Shown in pieces: positions 49,413 to 56,385 of a stretch of 64,000 bases of DNA. The position numbers and the translations under genes were made by a program. This DNA is from Pseudomonadota bacterium (lineage in GTDB: Bacteria > Pseudomonadota > Gammaproteobacteria > Ga0077536). The notes under the pieces were generated by a model. That model was not told where the DNA came from. It saw nothing but the letters and a program-made list of their open reading frames with translations, and did not search any database. Positions within the stretch are counted from its first letter, which is position 1, and every line of letters starts with the position of its first letter. The stretch covers positions 248,001 to 312,000 of the forward strand of contig JADJYF010000006.1 of assembly GCA_016719885.1 (NCBI GenBank). The letters run 5' to 3'.

Positions 49413-50829
49413 CCGCGCTTATCAATTTCCAGGCGGCCGATACATGCTCGCGCGTGGTGTAGGTCTGTCCCACACAGAATCGCAGCGTGTACTTCCCGCG
49501 AATCACGGTATGGCTCATGAACAGGCGGCCGCTGTCGTTGAGGCGCTTGAGCAATGCCTGGTTGGCTTCATCACTGCCGCGCAGCCGGAAGCACACCAGG
49601 TTCAGCGAGCGCGGCACCACCAGTTCGAAGCGCGGGTCGTCCGCCACCCACTGCGCGAATTCCTCGGCCAGGGCGAGATGCTGACGGATGAAGCCACGCA
49701 GCGCTTCGAGGCCATAGGAGCGCAGCACGAACCACAGCTTGAGCGCGCGAAAGCGCCGCCCCAGCGGGATCTGCCAGTCGCGATAGTCGATCGCTTCGCC
49801 GCCCGCGCTGGCTTCGTTGCGCAGGTATTCGGGCAGCACCGTCAGCGCACGGATCAGCGGTTCGCGATCGGCGACGAAGAAGCAATCGCAGTCGAAATTG
49901 GTCAACAGCCACTTGTGCGGATTGAAGCAATAGCTGTCGACGCCGTGCATGCCGTCATTGAGATGGCGGTATTCCGGACACAGCGTCGCGCTGCCCGCCA
50001 TGGCGCCATCGACATGCAGCCACAAACCCTCGGCGCGGCACAGCTCGGCGATGGCCGGCAGCGGGTCGATGGCGAGCGACGAGGTGGTGCCGATGGTCGC
50101 GCACACGAAGAACGGCGTGAGGCCGGCGGCGCGGTCGGCGGCGATGGCCGCGGCCAATGCGTCGACACGCATCGCGAGCTGCTCGTCCGTCGCTATCTTG
50201 CGCAGGCGCGCGCGACCGATGCCGGCGATGCTGACGGCCTTGTCCAGCGAGGAATGGGTTTCCTCCGAGCAATAAGCGACGAGACCGGGCGCGAGTCCCT
50301 GTTGGCGCACGCTGTAGTTCGACACGCGCTCACGCGCGGCGAGCAAGGCGCACAGCGTGGCGCTGGACGCGCTGTCCTGGATCACGCCGCCGCCGGCGCC
50401 GCTGGTCTTGAAGCGTTCGGGCAAACCCAGCGCATCCACCAGCCAGTCGAGCACATGGCTCTCGAGCTCGGTGCAGGCGGGACTCGTCAGCCACAGCATG
50501 CCCTGCACGCCGAGGCCGGCGCTCAGGAGCTCGCCCAAGATCGACGGCGGCGAGACATTGGCGGGAAAGTAGCCGAAGAAATTCGGGCTCTGCCAATGCA
50601 TGAGACCGGGCACGATGATGCGCTCGAGATCGGCGAGGATGGCCTCGAAGCCGGTGCCCTGCTCCGGTGCCGCGGGCGGCAATTGCGCACGCACATCGCC
50701 GGGCGCGAGCGGTGATTTCACCGGCAGCTCGGCGACCCGCGCGCGGTAATCCACCAGCCAGTCGATGAGGGCGTAGCCAGCCTCGCGAAATTGTTCCGGG
50801 GAGAGATGTTCGGGTGGGGAATCGCTCAT
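49408..50829 (-). CDS. PLP-dependent group II amino acid decarboxylase
   Basis: 473 residues from the ATG at 50829. It resembles aromatic-L-amino-acid decarboxylases: SPNFFGYFPANVS, a substrate-channel HWQSPNF start, SEETHSSLDKA with the ring-stacking His192, HVDGAMAGS, and the PLP lysine Lys306 in FNPHKWLL. The substrate (tyrosine, tryptophan, DOPA or other) cannot be set from sequence. It lies 58 bp downstream of the peroxiredoxin gene. The last codons read KLISAV and the TAG comes from a REP element. Confidence 0.9.
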   Translation of the reverse strand: MSDSPPEHLSPEQFREAGYALIDWLVDYRARVAELPVKSPLAPGDVRAQLPPAAPEQGTGFEAILADLERIIVPGLMHWQSPNFFGYFPANVSPPSILGELLSAGLGVQGMLWLTSPACTELESHVLDWLVDALGLPERFKTSGAGGGVIQDSASSATLCALLAARERVSNYSVRQQGLAPGLVAYCSEETHSSLDKAVSIAGIGRARLRKIATDEQLAMRVDALAAAIAADRAAGLTPFFVCATIGTTSSLAIDPLPAIAELCRAEGLWLHVDGAMAGSATLCPEYRHLNDGMHGVDSYCFNPHKWLLTNFDCDCFFVADREPLIRALTVLPEYLRNEASAGGEAIDYRDWQIPLGRRFRALKLWFVLRSYGLEALRGFIRQHLALAEEFAQWVADDPRFELVVPRSLNLVCFRLRGSDEANQALLKRLNDSGRLFMSHTVIRGKYTLRFCVGQTYTTREHVSAAWKLISAV

Positions 50830-50887
50830 GGTGGAGCGATGGTGACGCAAGGCAGGCGATGGGCGCAAGGCGCCCATCGCCCCGCGA

Positions 50888-51373
50888 TTACAGGTTGGCG
50901 AGGATGTTCTCGGCCGAGCTGGCCTTGACGTCCGACGCCGCAGCTTCGCGATGAACCTGCTTCACCACGCCGTCTTCGACCACCAGCGCAAAGCGCTCAC
51001 CGCGGGTGCCCATGCCGAAGCCGCTGGCATCGAGCGACAGGCCGAGCGCCTTCACGTATTCGGCGTTGCCGTCGGCCAACAGCGTGACCTTGTCGCCCGC
51101 GCCCTGCTCCTTGCCCCACGCGCCCATCACGAACACGTCGTTGACCGACATGCAGGCGATGGTGTCGACGCCCTTGCCCTTCAAGGCGGCGGCGTTCTGG
51201 ATGAAGCCCGGCAGGTGCTTGGCCGAGCACGCCGGCGTGAAGGCGCCGGGTACGGAAAACAACACGACCTTCTTGCCTTTGAACAGGTCATCGCTGGAGA
51301 TCTTGTTCGGTCCCTCGGCGGTCATCACGCCGAAAGTACCGCTGGGCATCTTGTCACCTGTCTTGATAGTCAC
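50888..51373 (-). CDS. Peroxiredoxin, Prx5 type
   Basis: 161 residues from GTG at 51373, chosen for the GGAGG site 7 bp upstream and the standard VTIKTGDKMP start; a longer frame adds 24 residues. The peroxidatic Cys49 is in VPGAFTPACSAKHLPGF, typical of the Prx5/AhpE-like glutaredoxin- or glutathione-linked group, and the conserved GEKFALVVEDGVV-like strand is present as GERFALVVEDG. It reduces peroxides in the cytoplasm. Only one cysteine is evident in the active region, so it is probably 1-Cys or uses an external thiol. Confidence 0.93.
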   Translation of the reverse strand: MTIKTGDKMPSGTFGVMTAEGPNKISSDDLFKGKKVVLFSVPGAFTPACSAKHLPGFIQNAAALKGKGVDTIACMSVNDVFVMGAWGKEQGAGDKVTLLADGNAEYVKALGLSLDASGFGMGTRGERFALVVEDGVVKQVHREAAASDVKASSAENILANL

Positions 51374-51489
51374 GTTCCAACCTCCGAATGAATATTGCTG
51401 TGCCTGCGAACGTCTTGCACCGTGCATGCCGTCCATGGCCGGCATTGTGCCACCCTGCTGTCGGCGCTGGGTAGGGTCAGGCGAGATCC

Positions 51490-51518
51490 CGCGCGTCGAC
51501 TACGGGAATCGACGCGCG
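51490..51518 (-). other. Strong hairpin after the 2-hydroxyacid dehydrogenase gene
   Basis: Perfect 10 bp arms CGCGCGTCGA and TCGACGCGCG with a 9-base loop, starting 4 bp after the stop codon. No U-tract follows, so it is more likely an mRNA 3'-end stabiliser or a Rho-assisted stop than a classical terminator. Confidence 0.5.
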
Positions 51519-51521
51519 CAT

Positions 51522-52493
51522 TCACACCACGCGATCGCGCGGCACGCGCCCTTCGAAGAAGTCATCGAGATTGTCGATCACGCGCATGCCCATGGCGATG
51601 CGGGTTTCCTCGGTGGCGCTGCCGAGATGCGGCAGCAGCACCACGTTGTCGAGACCGAGCAGGGCGGGCGGCACCCGCGGTTCGCCGACGTAGACATCGA
51701 GGCCGGCGCCGGCGATGTGCCGCTCGCGCAGCGCTTCGACCAAGGCGTCGTGGTCGACCACGTCACCGCGCGCGGTATTGATGAGGAAGGCATGCTTGCG
51801 CATGGCCGCGAGGCGCGCGCCGTTGATGAGATGGCGCGTCGCCGCGCCGCCCGGACAGTGCAGGGACACGAAGTCGGAGGCGGCCAGCATGTCGTCGAGT
51901 TGCGCGAAGGACGTCGCGCCCAAGGCCTTGCAGATCTCGGCGGGCGGCGGGGTGCGCGTGTGGAACACGATGCGCATACCGAAACCAAAATGCGCCTTGT
52001 GCGCCATGGCGCGCGCAATGCGCCCGAAACCGACCAGGCCCAGGGTCTTGCCCGTCACCTTGGCGCCGAGCATGTGGGTCGGCCGCCAGCCTTGCCACGC
52101 GCCGGCACGCAGCTCGCGTTCGCCTTCACCGGCGCGTCGCGCCGCCATCAACAGCAGCGTCATGGCCAAATCGGCGGTGCAATCGGTCAAGGCATCGGGC
52201 GTATTGGTGACGGTGAGACCCTGGGCGCGTGCGGCGGCGATGTCGATGTGATTGAAGCCGACGCCGTAGTTGGCAATGAGTCGGGTACGCCTGGGTGCGG
52301 TGTCCAGCAGTTCGGCCGTGATGGCGTCGGTGACGGTCGGGCACAGCGCATCGGCTTCACGCAGCGCCTGCTGGAGTTCGGCGAAGCTCATCGCCACGTC
52401 GCGCTCGTTGAGCTTGACGTCGAAGCGGCGCTGCAATATCTGCTCGACCGCCTGCGGCCAACGCCGCGTCACGATCACTCTCGCTTTGTCCAT
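51522..52493 (-). CDS. hprA: 2-hydroxyacid dehydrogenase, probable hydroxypyruvate/glyoxylate reductase
   Basis: 323 residues from the ATG at 52493. D-isomer 2-hydroxyacid dehydrogenase fold: IANYGVGFNHID, an NAD(P) loop LGLVGFGRIARAMA, then NTARGDVVD (substrate Arg region), DVYVGEP (Glu) and LLPHLGSATEETR (catalytic His). Context argues for hydroxypyruvate reduction to D-glycerate: it follows malyl-CoA lyase by 19 bp and serine-glyoxylate aminotransferase is next upstream, the core of the serine cycle. The Arg after GFGRIA and the family as a whole also include glyoxylate reductases. Confidence 0.88.
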   Translation of the reverse strand: MDKARVIVTRRWPQAVEQILQRRFDVKLNERDVAMSFAELQQALREADALCPTVTDAITAELLDTAPRRTRLIANYGVGFNHIDIAAARAQGLTVTNTPDALTDCTADLAMTLLLMAARRAGEGERELRAGAWQGWRPTHMLGAKVTGKTLGLVGFGRIARAMAHKAHFGFGMRIVFHTRTPPPAEICKALGATSFAQLDDMLAASDFVSLHCPGGAATRHLINGARLAAMRKHAFLINTARGDVVDHDALVEALRERHIAGAGLDVYVGEPRVPPALLGLDNVVLLPHLGSATEETRIAMGMRVIDNLDDFFEGRVPRDRVV

Positions 52494-52512
52494 TGCTTGC
52501 GCTCCGAAATAT

Positions 52513-53457
52513 TCAGCGCAGCCGCGCGGCGATGGCGTCGGCCTGCCGCACGAGATTCTCGGCCATGTGCGCCGAGGCCGCGTCGATCGTATGACCATCG
52601 AGTTGCGCGACGCCACGGCCGGCGTGCACCGCTTCCTCGATGGCGGCGAGAATGCGCCGCGCGCATTCGACATCCACGTCGGGCGGCGTCATCACTTCGT
52701 TGGCCAGGCTCACCTGCACTTCGTGCAATGCCCACTTGCCTTCGAAGCCGAGCGCCGCGCCGCGTCGCGCCGCCGCCCGGTAGCCATCGGCGTCCTGCAC
52801 ATCGCCGTAGGGCCCGTCGATGGCGCGCAGGCCGTGGGCTCGACAGGCGACCAGCACGCGCTGCATGGCGGCATGCCACTGGTCGCCGGGGTAATCGGGG
52901 TTGAGGCCGCCCACCGACACCGTGCGCGCACGACAACTCGCGGCAAGGTCCGCGCTGCCGAAATGCAAGGCCTCGAGTCGTGGACTGGCGCGTGCGATTT
53001 CTTCAACGTGGGACAGACCCAAGGTGGTTTCGATCGACGCCTCGATACCAATGCGCTCGCTCAGATCGCAATTCATTTCAATCTGCGTCAACAGGCAATC
53101 GAGCATGTACAGATCGGCCGCCACGCCGACGCGCGGCACCAGCAGGGTGTCGATATGCGCACCCGCCTGTTCAAGCAGTTCGATGACGTCGCGATACATG
53201 TAGCGCGTGTCGAGACCGTTGATGCGCACGCACAGGGTCTTGCCATGCGCGCGCCAATCGAACGACGTCAACGCGCCGATGATATTGGCCCGCGCCGCGA
53301 GCTTGTCGCCGGGCGCGACCGTATCGGCACAATCGAGCAGCACGTAATCGGCTTCGGAATGCAGCGCCCCCTCGAACCACTGGGGACAGCTGCCGGGAAT
53401 GACCAATACGCTGCGCGCGAGCCGTGCCGGCACGCTGGGAAAATAGGTAAAGCTCAA
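52513..53457 (-). CDS. mcl: L-malyl-CoA lyase (HpcH/HpaI/CitE superfamily)
   Basis: Splits malyl-CoA to acetyl-CoA and glyoxylate in the serine cycle. TTG at 53457 is the likely start: GGAG lies 7 bp upstream and the protein then begins xSFT like known Mcl proteins (314 residues). An ATG at 53496 is the alternative but sits against a REP element. Seen: VLVIPGS, VRINGLDTRYMYRD (Arg78), SIETTLGL (Glu143), FGSADLAAS (Asp170, metal) and FEGKWALHE. Two positions deviate: the usual DLEDAVAP reads DCADTVAP, and KWAIHP reads KWALHE. Metal ligands and Arg are kept, so activity is expected, perhaps with altered substrate preference. Confidence 0.87.
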   Translation of the reverse strand: MSFTYFPSVPARLARSVLVIPGSCPQWFEGALHSEADYVLLDCADTVAPGDKLAARANIIGALTSFDWRAHGKTLCVRINGLDTRYMYRDVIELLEQAGAHIDTLLVPRVGVAADLYMLDCLLTQIEMNCDLSERIGIEASIETTLGLSHVEEIARASPRLEALHFGSADLAASCRARTVSVGGLNPDYPGDQWHAAMQRVLVACRAHGLRAIDGPYGDVQDADGYRAAARRGAALGFEGKWALHEVQVSLANEVMTPPDVDVECARRILAAIEEAVHAGRGVAQLDGHTIDAASAHMAENLVRQADAIAARLR

Positions 53458-53496
53458 ACGGCAACTCCGGAGTGGCAGCGACAGGGACCGCGCCAT

Positions 53497-53570
53497 TGCA
53501 GGTGCGAATTCATTCGCACATTGAAAGTGCACCGCCACACCTGGAGCGCGCGAATGAATTCGCACCTACG
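53497..53570. repeat. Paired REP-like palindrome, family 1, copy 4
   Basis: Left unit TGCAGGTGCGAATTCATTCG (53497 onward), right unit GCGCGAATGAATTCGCACCT ending near 53570, about 24 bp apart. The right unit has GCGC in place of GTGC, so the pair is slightly decayed. It lies between sga and mcl within an otherwise co-directional cluster. Confidence 0.82.
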
Positions 53571-53639
53571 AGGCGTCTGAGGTGGCGACGGCGCGGCAGG
53601 TTTCGCCACGCCGATCCCGGTCGACGGTTATTCAGCGGC

Positions 53640-54815
53640 TCAGGCGGACTTGTACGTAGTCCGCAGGAACTCCGACGCGGCGCCGACGCCGCTGCCCGGC
53701 ACCACGTCGATGCCGCTGTCTCGCAGCGCCATCTCGGTACCGGCCAGCGCCGACAGCACCATGATCTCGTTCAAGTCGCCCATGTGACCGATGCGGAACA
53801 CCTTGCCCGCCACGTCACCGAGGCCGCCGCCCAGCGACAGGTTGTAACGCGCGTAGGCGTTCTTCACCACGTCGTTGGCGTTCTTGCCTTCCGGCACCAC
53901 GATGGCGCTGACGGTATTCGAATAGCTGGCCGGGTCACGCGCGCAAAGCGAAAGGCCCCACGCTGCCACGCCCTTGCGCACCGCCTCGGCGTAACGCGCA
54001 TGGCGCGCGTAGACATTCGGCAGGCCTTCTTCGAGCAGCATGTTGATCGATTCGCGCAAACCGCGAATCAAGGTCATGGCCGGCGTGTAGGGGAACCAGC
54101 CGTCGGCATTCATGCGCAGCTGGTCGTCGAAGTCGAAATAGGCGCGATGACACTTGGCGGTCTTGCGCCATTCCAGCGCCTTCTGGCTGACGCCGACCAG
54201 GCCCAGGCCGGTAGGCAGCATGAGGCCCTTCTGCGAGCCGGACACCGCGATGTCCACGCCCCACTCGTCCATGCGGAAATCGATGCAGCCGATGGCGCTG
54301 ACGCCGTCTACCATGAGCAATGCCGGATGCTTGAGATCATCGAGTATCCTGCGCACGCGCTTGATGTCGCTGGTTACACCGGTGGCGGTCTCGTTGTGCG
54401 TGACCAGCACCGCCTTGATGCGGTGCCCCTTGTCGTTGGCGAGGATCTCGGCGTAACGGTCGTAGGGCACCGCTTCGCCCCACGGCGCTTCGACCAGCGT
54501 CACTTCCATGGCGTGCTTGCGACACAGCTCCGCCCACAGGTGGCTGAACTGGCCGAAGCGCGATTGCAACACGCCATCGCCCGGCGACAAGGTATTGGTG
54601 ATGGCCGCTTCCCAGCCACCGGTGCCGGAGGCATTGAAAATGAACACCTGGCCGGCCGTGGTCTGGAAGATCTTCTTGATGTCCTCGAACAGGGGCTTGG
54701 CGAAATCCGGGAAGTCGCCGGCACGATGATCTTCGAGCGGTACGTCCATGGCGCGACGGATGCGCTCCGGGATGTTGGTCGGTCCGGGCACGAACAGGTG
54801 ATTTCTTCCAGGCAC
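53640..54815 (-). CDS. sgaA: Serine-glyoxylate aminotransferase
   Basis: Transfers the amino group of serine to glyoxylate, giving hydroxypyruvate and glycine, a defining serine-cycle step. GTG at 54815 is supported by GGAGG 7 bp upstream and the family N-terminus PGRNHLFVPGPTNIPERI; 391 residues. Class V PLP fold: NASGTGGWEA, HNETATGVTSD, VDGVSAIG, and Lys196 in VSGSQKGLMLP. The next genes downstream are mcl and hprA. A photorespiratory or alanine-glyoxylate role is possible but less likely given these neighbours. Confidence 0.94.
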   Translation of the reverse strand: MPGRNHLFVPGPTNIPERIRRAMDVPLEDHRAGDFPDFAKPLFEDIKKIFQTTAGQVFIFNASGTGGWEAAITNTLSPGDGVLQSRFGQFSHLWAELCRKHAMEVTLVEAPWGEAVPYDRYAEILANDKGHRIKAVLVTHNETATGVTSDIKRVRRILDDLKHPALLMVDGVSAIGCIDFRMDEWGVDIAVSGSQKGLMLPTGLGLVGVSQKALEWRKTAKCHRAYFDFDDQLRMNADGWFPYTPAMTLIRGLRESINMLLEEGLPNVYARHARYAEAVRKGVAAWGLSLCARDPASYSNTVSAIVVPEGKNANDVVKNAYARYNLSLGGGLGDVAGKVFRIGHMGDLNEIMVLSALAGTEMALRDSGIDVVPGSGVGAASEFLRTTYKSA

Positions 54816-54973
54816 AGGGAATCCTCCGGTTGGCGTCCGCTGGCGGAAACCGCTCTCTAGCAACTACAGAGTATTTCGGGGCGGGCAGATTGGGTTGAAA
54901 GGCGCGGCGCAAGCCGTGCCGCGCGCCGACACTCTACACGGCCGGCCCCACCGCAACAAGGCAAGTGCGGGGG

Positions 54974-56161
54974 CTAGGGCAGGGAGGCCAGCGCCTGCGC
55001 GAGATCGGCCACCAGGTCATCCGCGTCCTCGAGTCCGATCGACAGGCGTATCAAGCCCTCACGTATGCCCATCTCGTCCCGTTCGGCCTGGCTCACGCGC
55101 CCGTGGGTGGTGGTGGCGGGATGGGTGACGATGCTCTTGGCGTCGCCGAGGTTGGCCGTGATGGAAAAGAATTTCAGCGTATCGATGATGTGCCAGGCCG
55201 CCGCGCGGTCGGCCACCTCGAAGCTGACGATGCCGCCGAAATCCTTCTGCTGACGCCGCGCGAGTGCGTGCTGAGGGTGACCGGCGAGCCCCGGGTAATG
55301 CACGCGCGCGACCTTGTCATGCTCGTTCAACCAGGCCGCGACCCGCGCCGCGCTCTGGCTATGACGCTGCATGCGGATGGCCAAGGTTTCCAGTCCCTTC
55401 AGGAACACCCAGGCATTGAACGGGCTCATGGTCGGACCGGCGTTGCGCAGGAACGGAAAGACCTTGTCGTTGATGAGCTTTTCCGCACCGACGATGGCGC
55501 CGCCGAGGCAACGGCCCTGGCCATCGAGATACTTGGTGGCGGAATGAATGACGACATCGGCGCCGAGCTTGAGCGGCTGTTGCAGCACCGGCGTGCAGAA
55601 ACAGTTGTCGACCGCGAGCAGCGCACCCTGCTGTTGCGCGAGCGTGGCCAAGGCCGCGATGTCGCACACTTCCGTGAGCGGATTCGACGGCGTCTCGGCG
55701 AACAGCATGCGCGTATTGGGCTGGAGGGCATCACGCCACGCCTCGACCGATGTCATGTCGACGAACGTGGTGCTGATGCCGAAGCGACCGAGCACGTTCT
55801 TGAACAGGTTGACGGTGGTGCCGAACACGCTGCGCGAGGCGACCACGTGATCGCCGGCCGACAGCACCGACATCGCGAGACTCAAGATGGCGCTCATGCC
55901 CGAGGCGGTCGCCACGCAGCGTTCACCGCCTTCCATCGCCGCCAGACGCTGCTCGAAAGTGCGCACCGTGGGGTTGGTGAAGCGGCTGTAGACATTGCCG
56001 TCCTCGGTGCCGGCGAAACGTGCCGCGGCCTGTGCGGCCGATTCGAAACAAAAACTCGATGACAGGAACAGCGCCTCACTCTGCTCCATCTCGGCGGTGC
56101 GCAGGCGGCCGGCATGACAGGCCAGCGTCGCCAGTCCAAGCTCGTCGTCGTAATCCACCAT
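54974..56161 (-). CDS. metZ: O-succinylhomoserine sulfhydrylase
   Basis: A Cys/Met-metabolism PLP enzyme that makes homocysteine from O-succinylhomoserine and sulfide. 395 residues from the ATG at 56161; the long frame starts in the leader. Seen: YSRFTNPTVRTFEQRLA, ATASGMSAI, ETPSNP, VDNCFCTP, and Lys210 in HSATKYLDGQGRCLGG, with SLGDAKSI-like SITANLGDAKSIVTHPATTTH at the C-terminal part in pieces. A SAM-sensing leader upstream supports a methionine-biosynthesis role. Cystathionine gamma-synthase is the main alternative. purF, the usual upstream neighbour in pseudomonads, is 7 kb away here, separated by the DyP-P450 module. Confidence 0.92.
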   Translation of the reverse strand: MVDYDDELGLATLACHAGRLRTAEMEQSEALFLSSSFCFESAAQAAARFAGTEDGNVYSRFTNPTVRTFEQRLAAMEGGERCVATASGMSAILSLAMSVLSAGDHVVASRSVFGTTVNLFKNVLGRFGISTTFVDMTSVEAWRDALQPNTRMLFAETPSNPLTEVCDIAALATLAQQQGALLAVDNCFCTPVLQQPLKLGADVVIHSATKYLDGQGRCLGGAIVGAEKLINDKVFPFLRNAGPTMSPFNAWVFLKGLETLAIRMQRHSQSAARVAAWLNEHDKVARVHYPGLAGHPQHALARRQQKDFGGIVSFEVADRAAAWHIIDTLKFFSITANLGDAKSIVTHPATTTHGRVSQAERDEMGIREGLIRLSIGLEDADDLVADLAQALASLP

Positions 56162-56221
56162 CTTGACCTCGACATGACTGACAGGTGGGCGCCGCGCCGC
56201 GGGCAACCCCAAGGGGCGGGC

Positions 56222-56257
56222 AAAAAAAAACCCGCCATGGCGCGGCCAAAGCAGGTT
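56222..56257 (-). terminator. Intrinsic terminator in the metZ leader
   Basis: On the minus strand AACCTGC (56257-56251) pairs with GCGGGTT across a small TGGC/GCCA hairpin, followed by nine T (56230-56222). It lies just after the riboswitch aptamer and about 60 bp before metZ, the right place for SAM-dependent attenuation. Confidence 0.75.
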
Positions 56258-56264
56258 GTGCTTC

Positions 56265-56314
56265 GCTTTAGCCGCTTTTCTAACGCGCCCGCAAGCTGAT
56301 TCAAATCGGCGCAG
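56265..56314 (-). promoter_or_regulatory. SAM-II-like riboswitch aptamer upstream of metZ
   Basis: The minus strand reads TGCGCC-GATTTGA-ATCAGCTTGC-GGGCGCG-TTAGAAAAGCGGCTAAAGC. P1 pairs TGCGCC with GGCGCG (6 bp, one G-U). P2 pairs GCTT with AAGC across it, giving the H-type pseudoknot of SAM-II. The conserved GATTTGA, GCTTGC, CGTTA and GCTAAAG blocks of the alphaproteobacterial metA/SAM-II motif are all in order. It binds S-adenosylmethionine to turn down methionine genes; here metZ is the target. I judged this from memory of the consensus; no covariance search was run. Confidence 0.8.
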
Positions 56315-56322
56315 AGGGGCGC

Positions 56323-56351
56323 ACCGTAATCAATGCCGTCGGCGGAGTCAA
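56323..56351 (-). promoter_or_regulatory. Promoter of the metZ riboswitch transcript
   Basis: TTGACT (-35, 56346-56351) and TACGGT (-10, 56323-56328) with an exact 17 bp spacer on the minus strand. A start about 7 bp further on would begin the RNA just before P1 of the aptamer. It lies between the regulator gene stop and the riboswitch. Confidence 0.6.
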
Positions 56352-56385
56352 TCGATGGACGGCGCGCCGCGCCAAATCCGCGAAG

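Noticed and set aside
54816..54973. Terminator between metZ and sgaA
   Set aside because: A GGCGCG/CGCGCC hairpin exists but the stem is interrupted and the following T-run is only three bases, so I do not call it.
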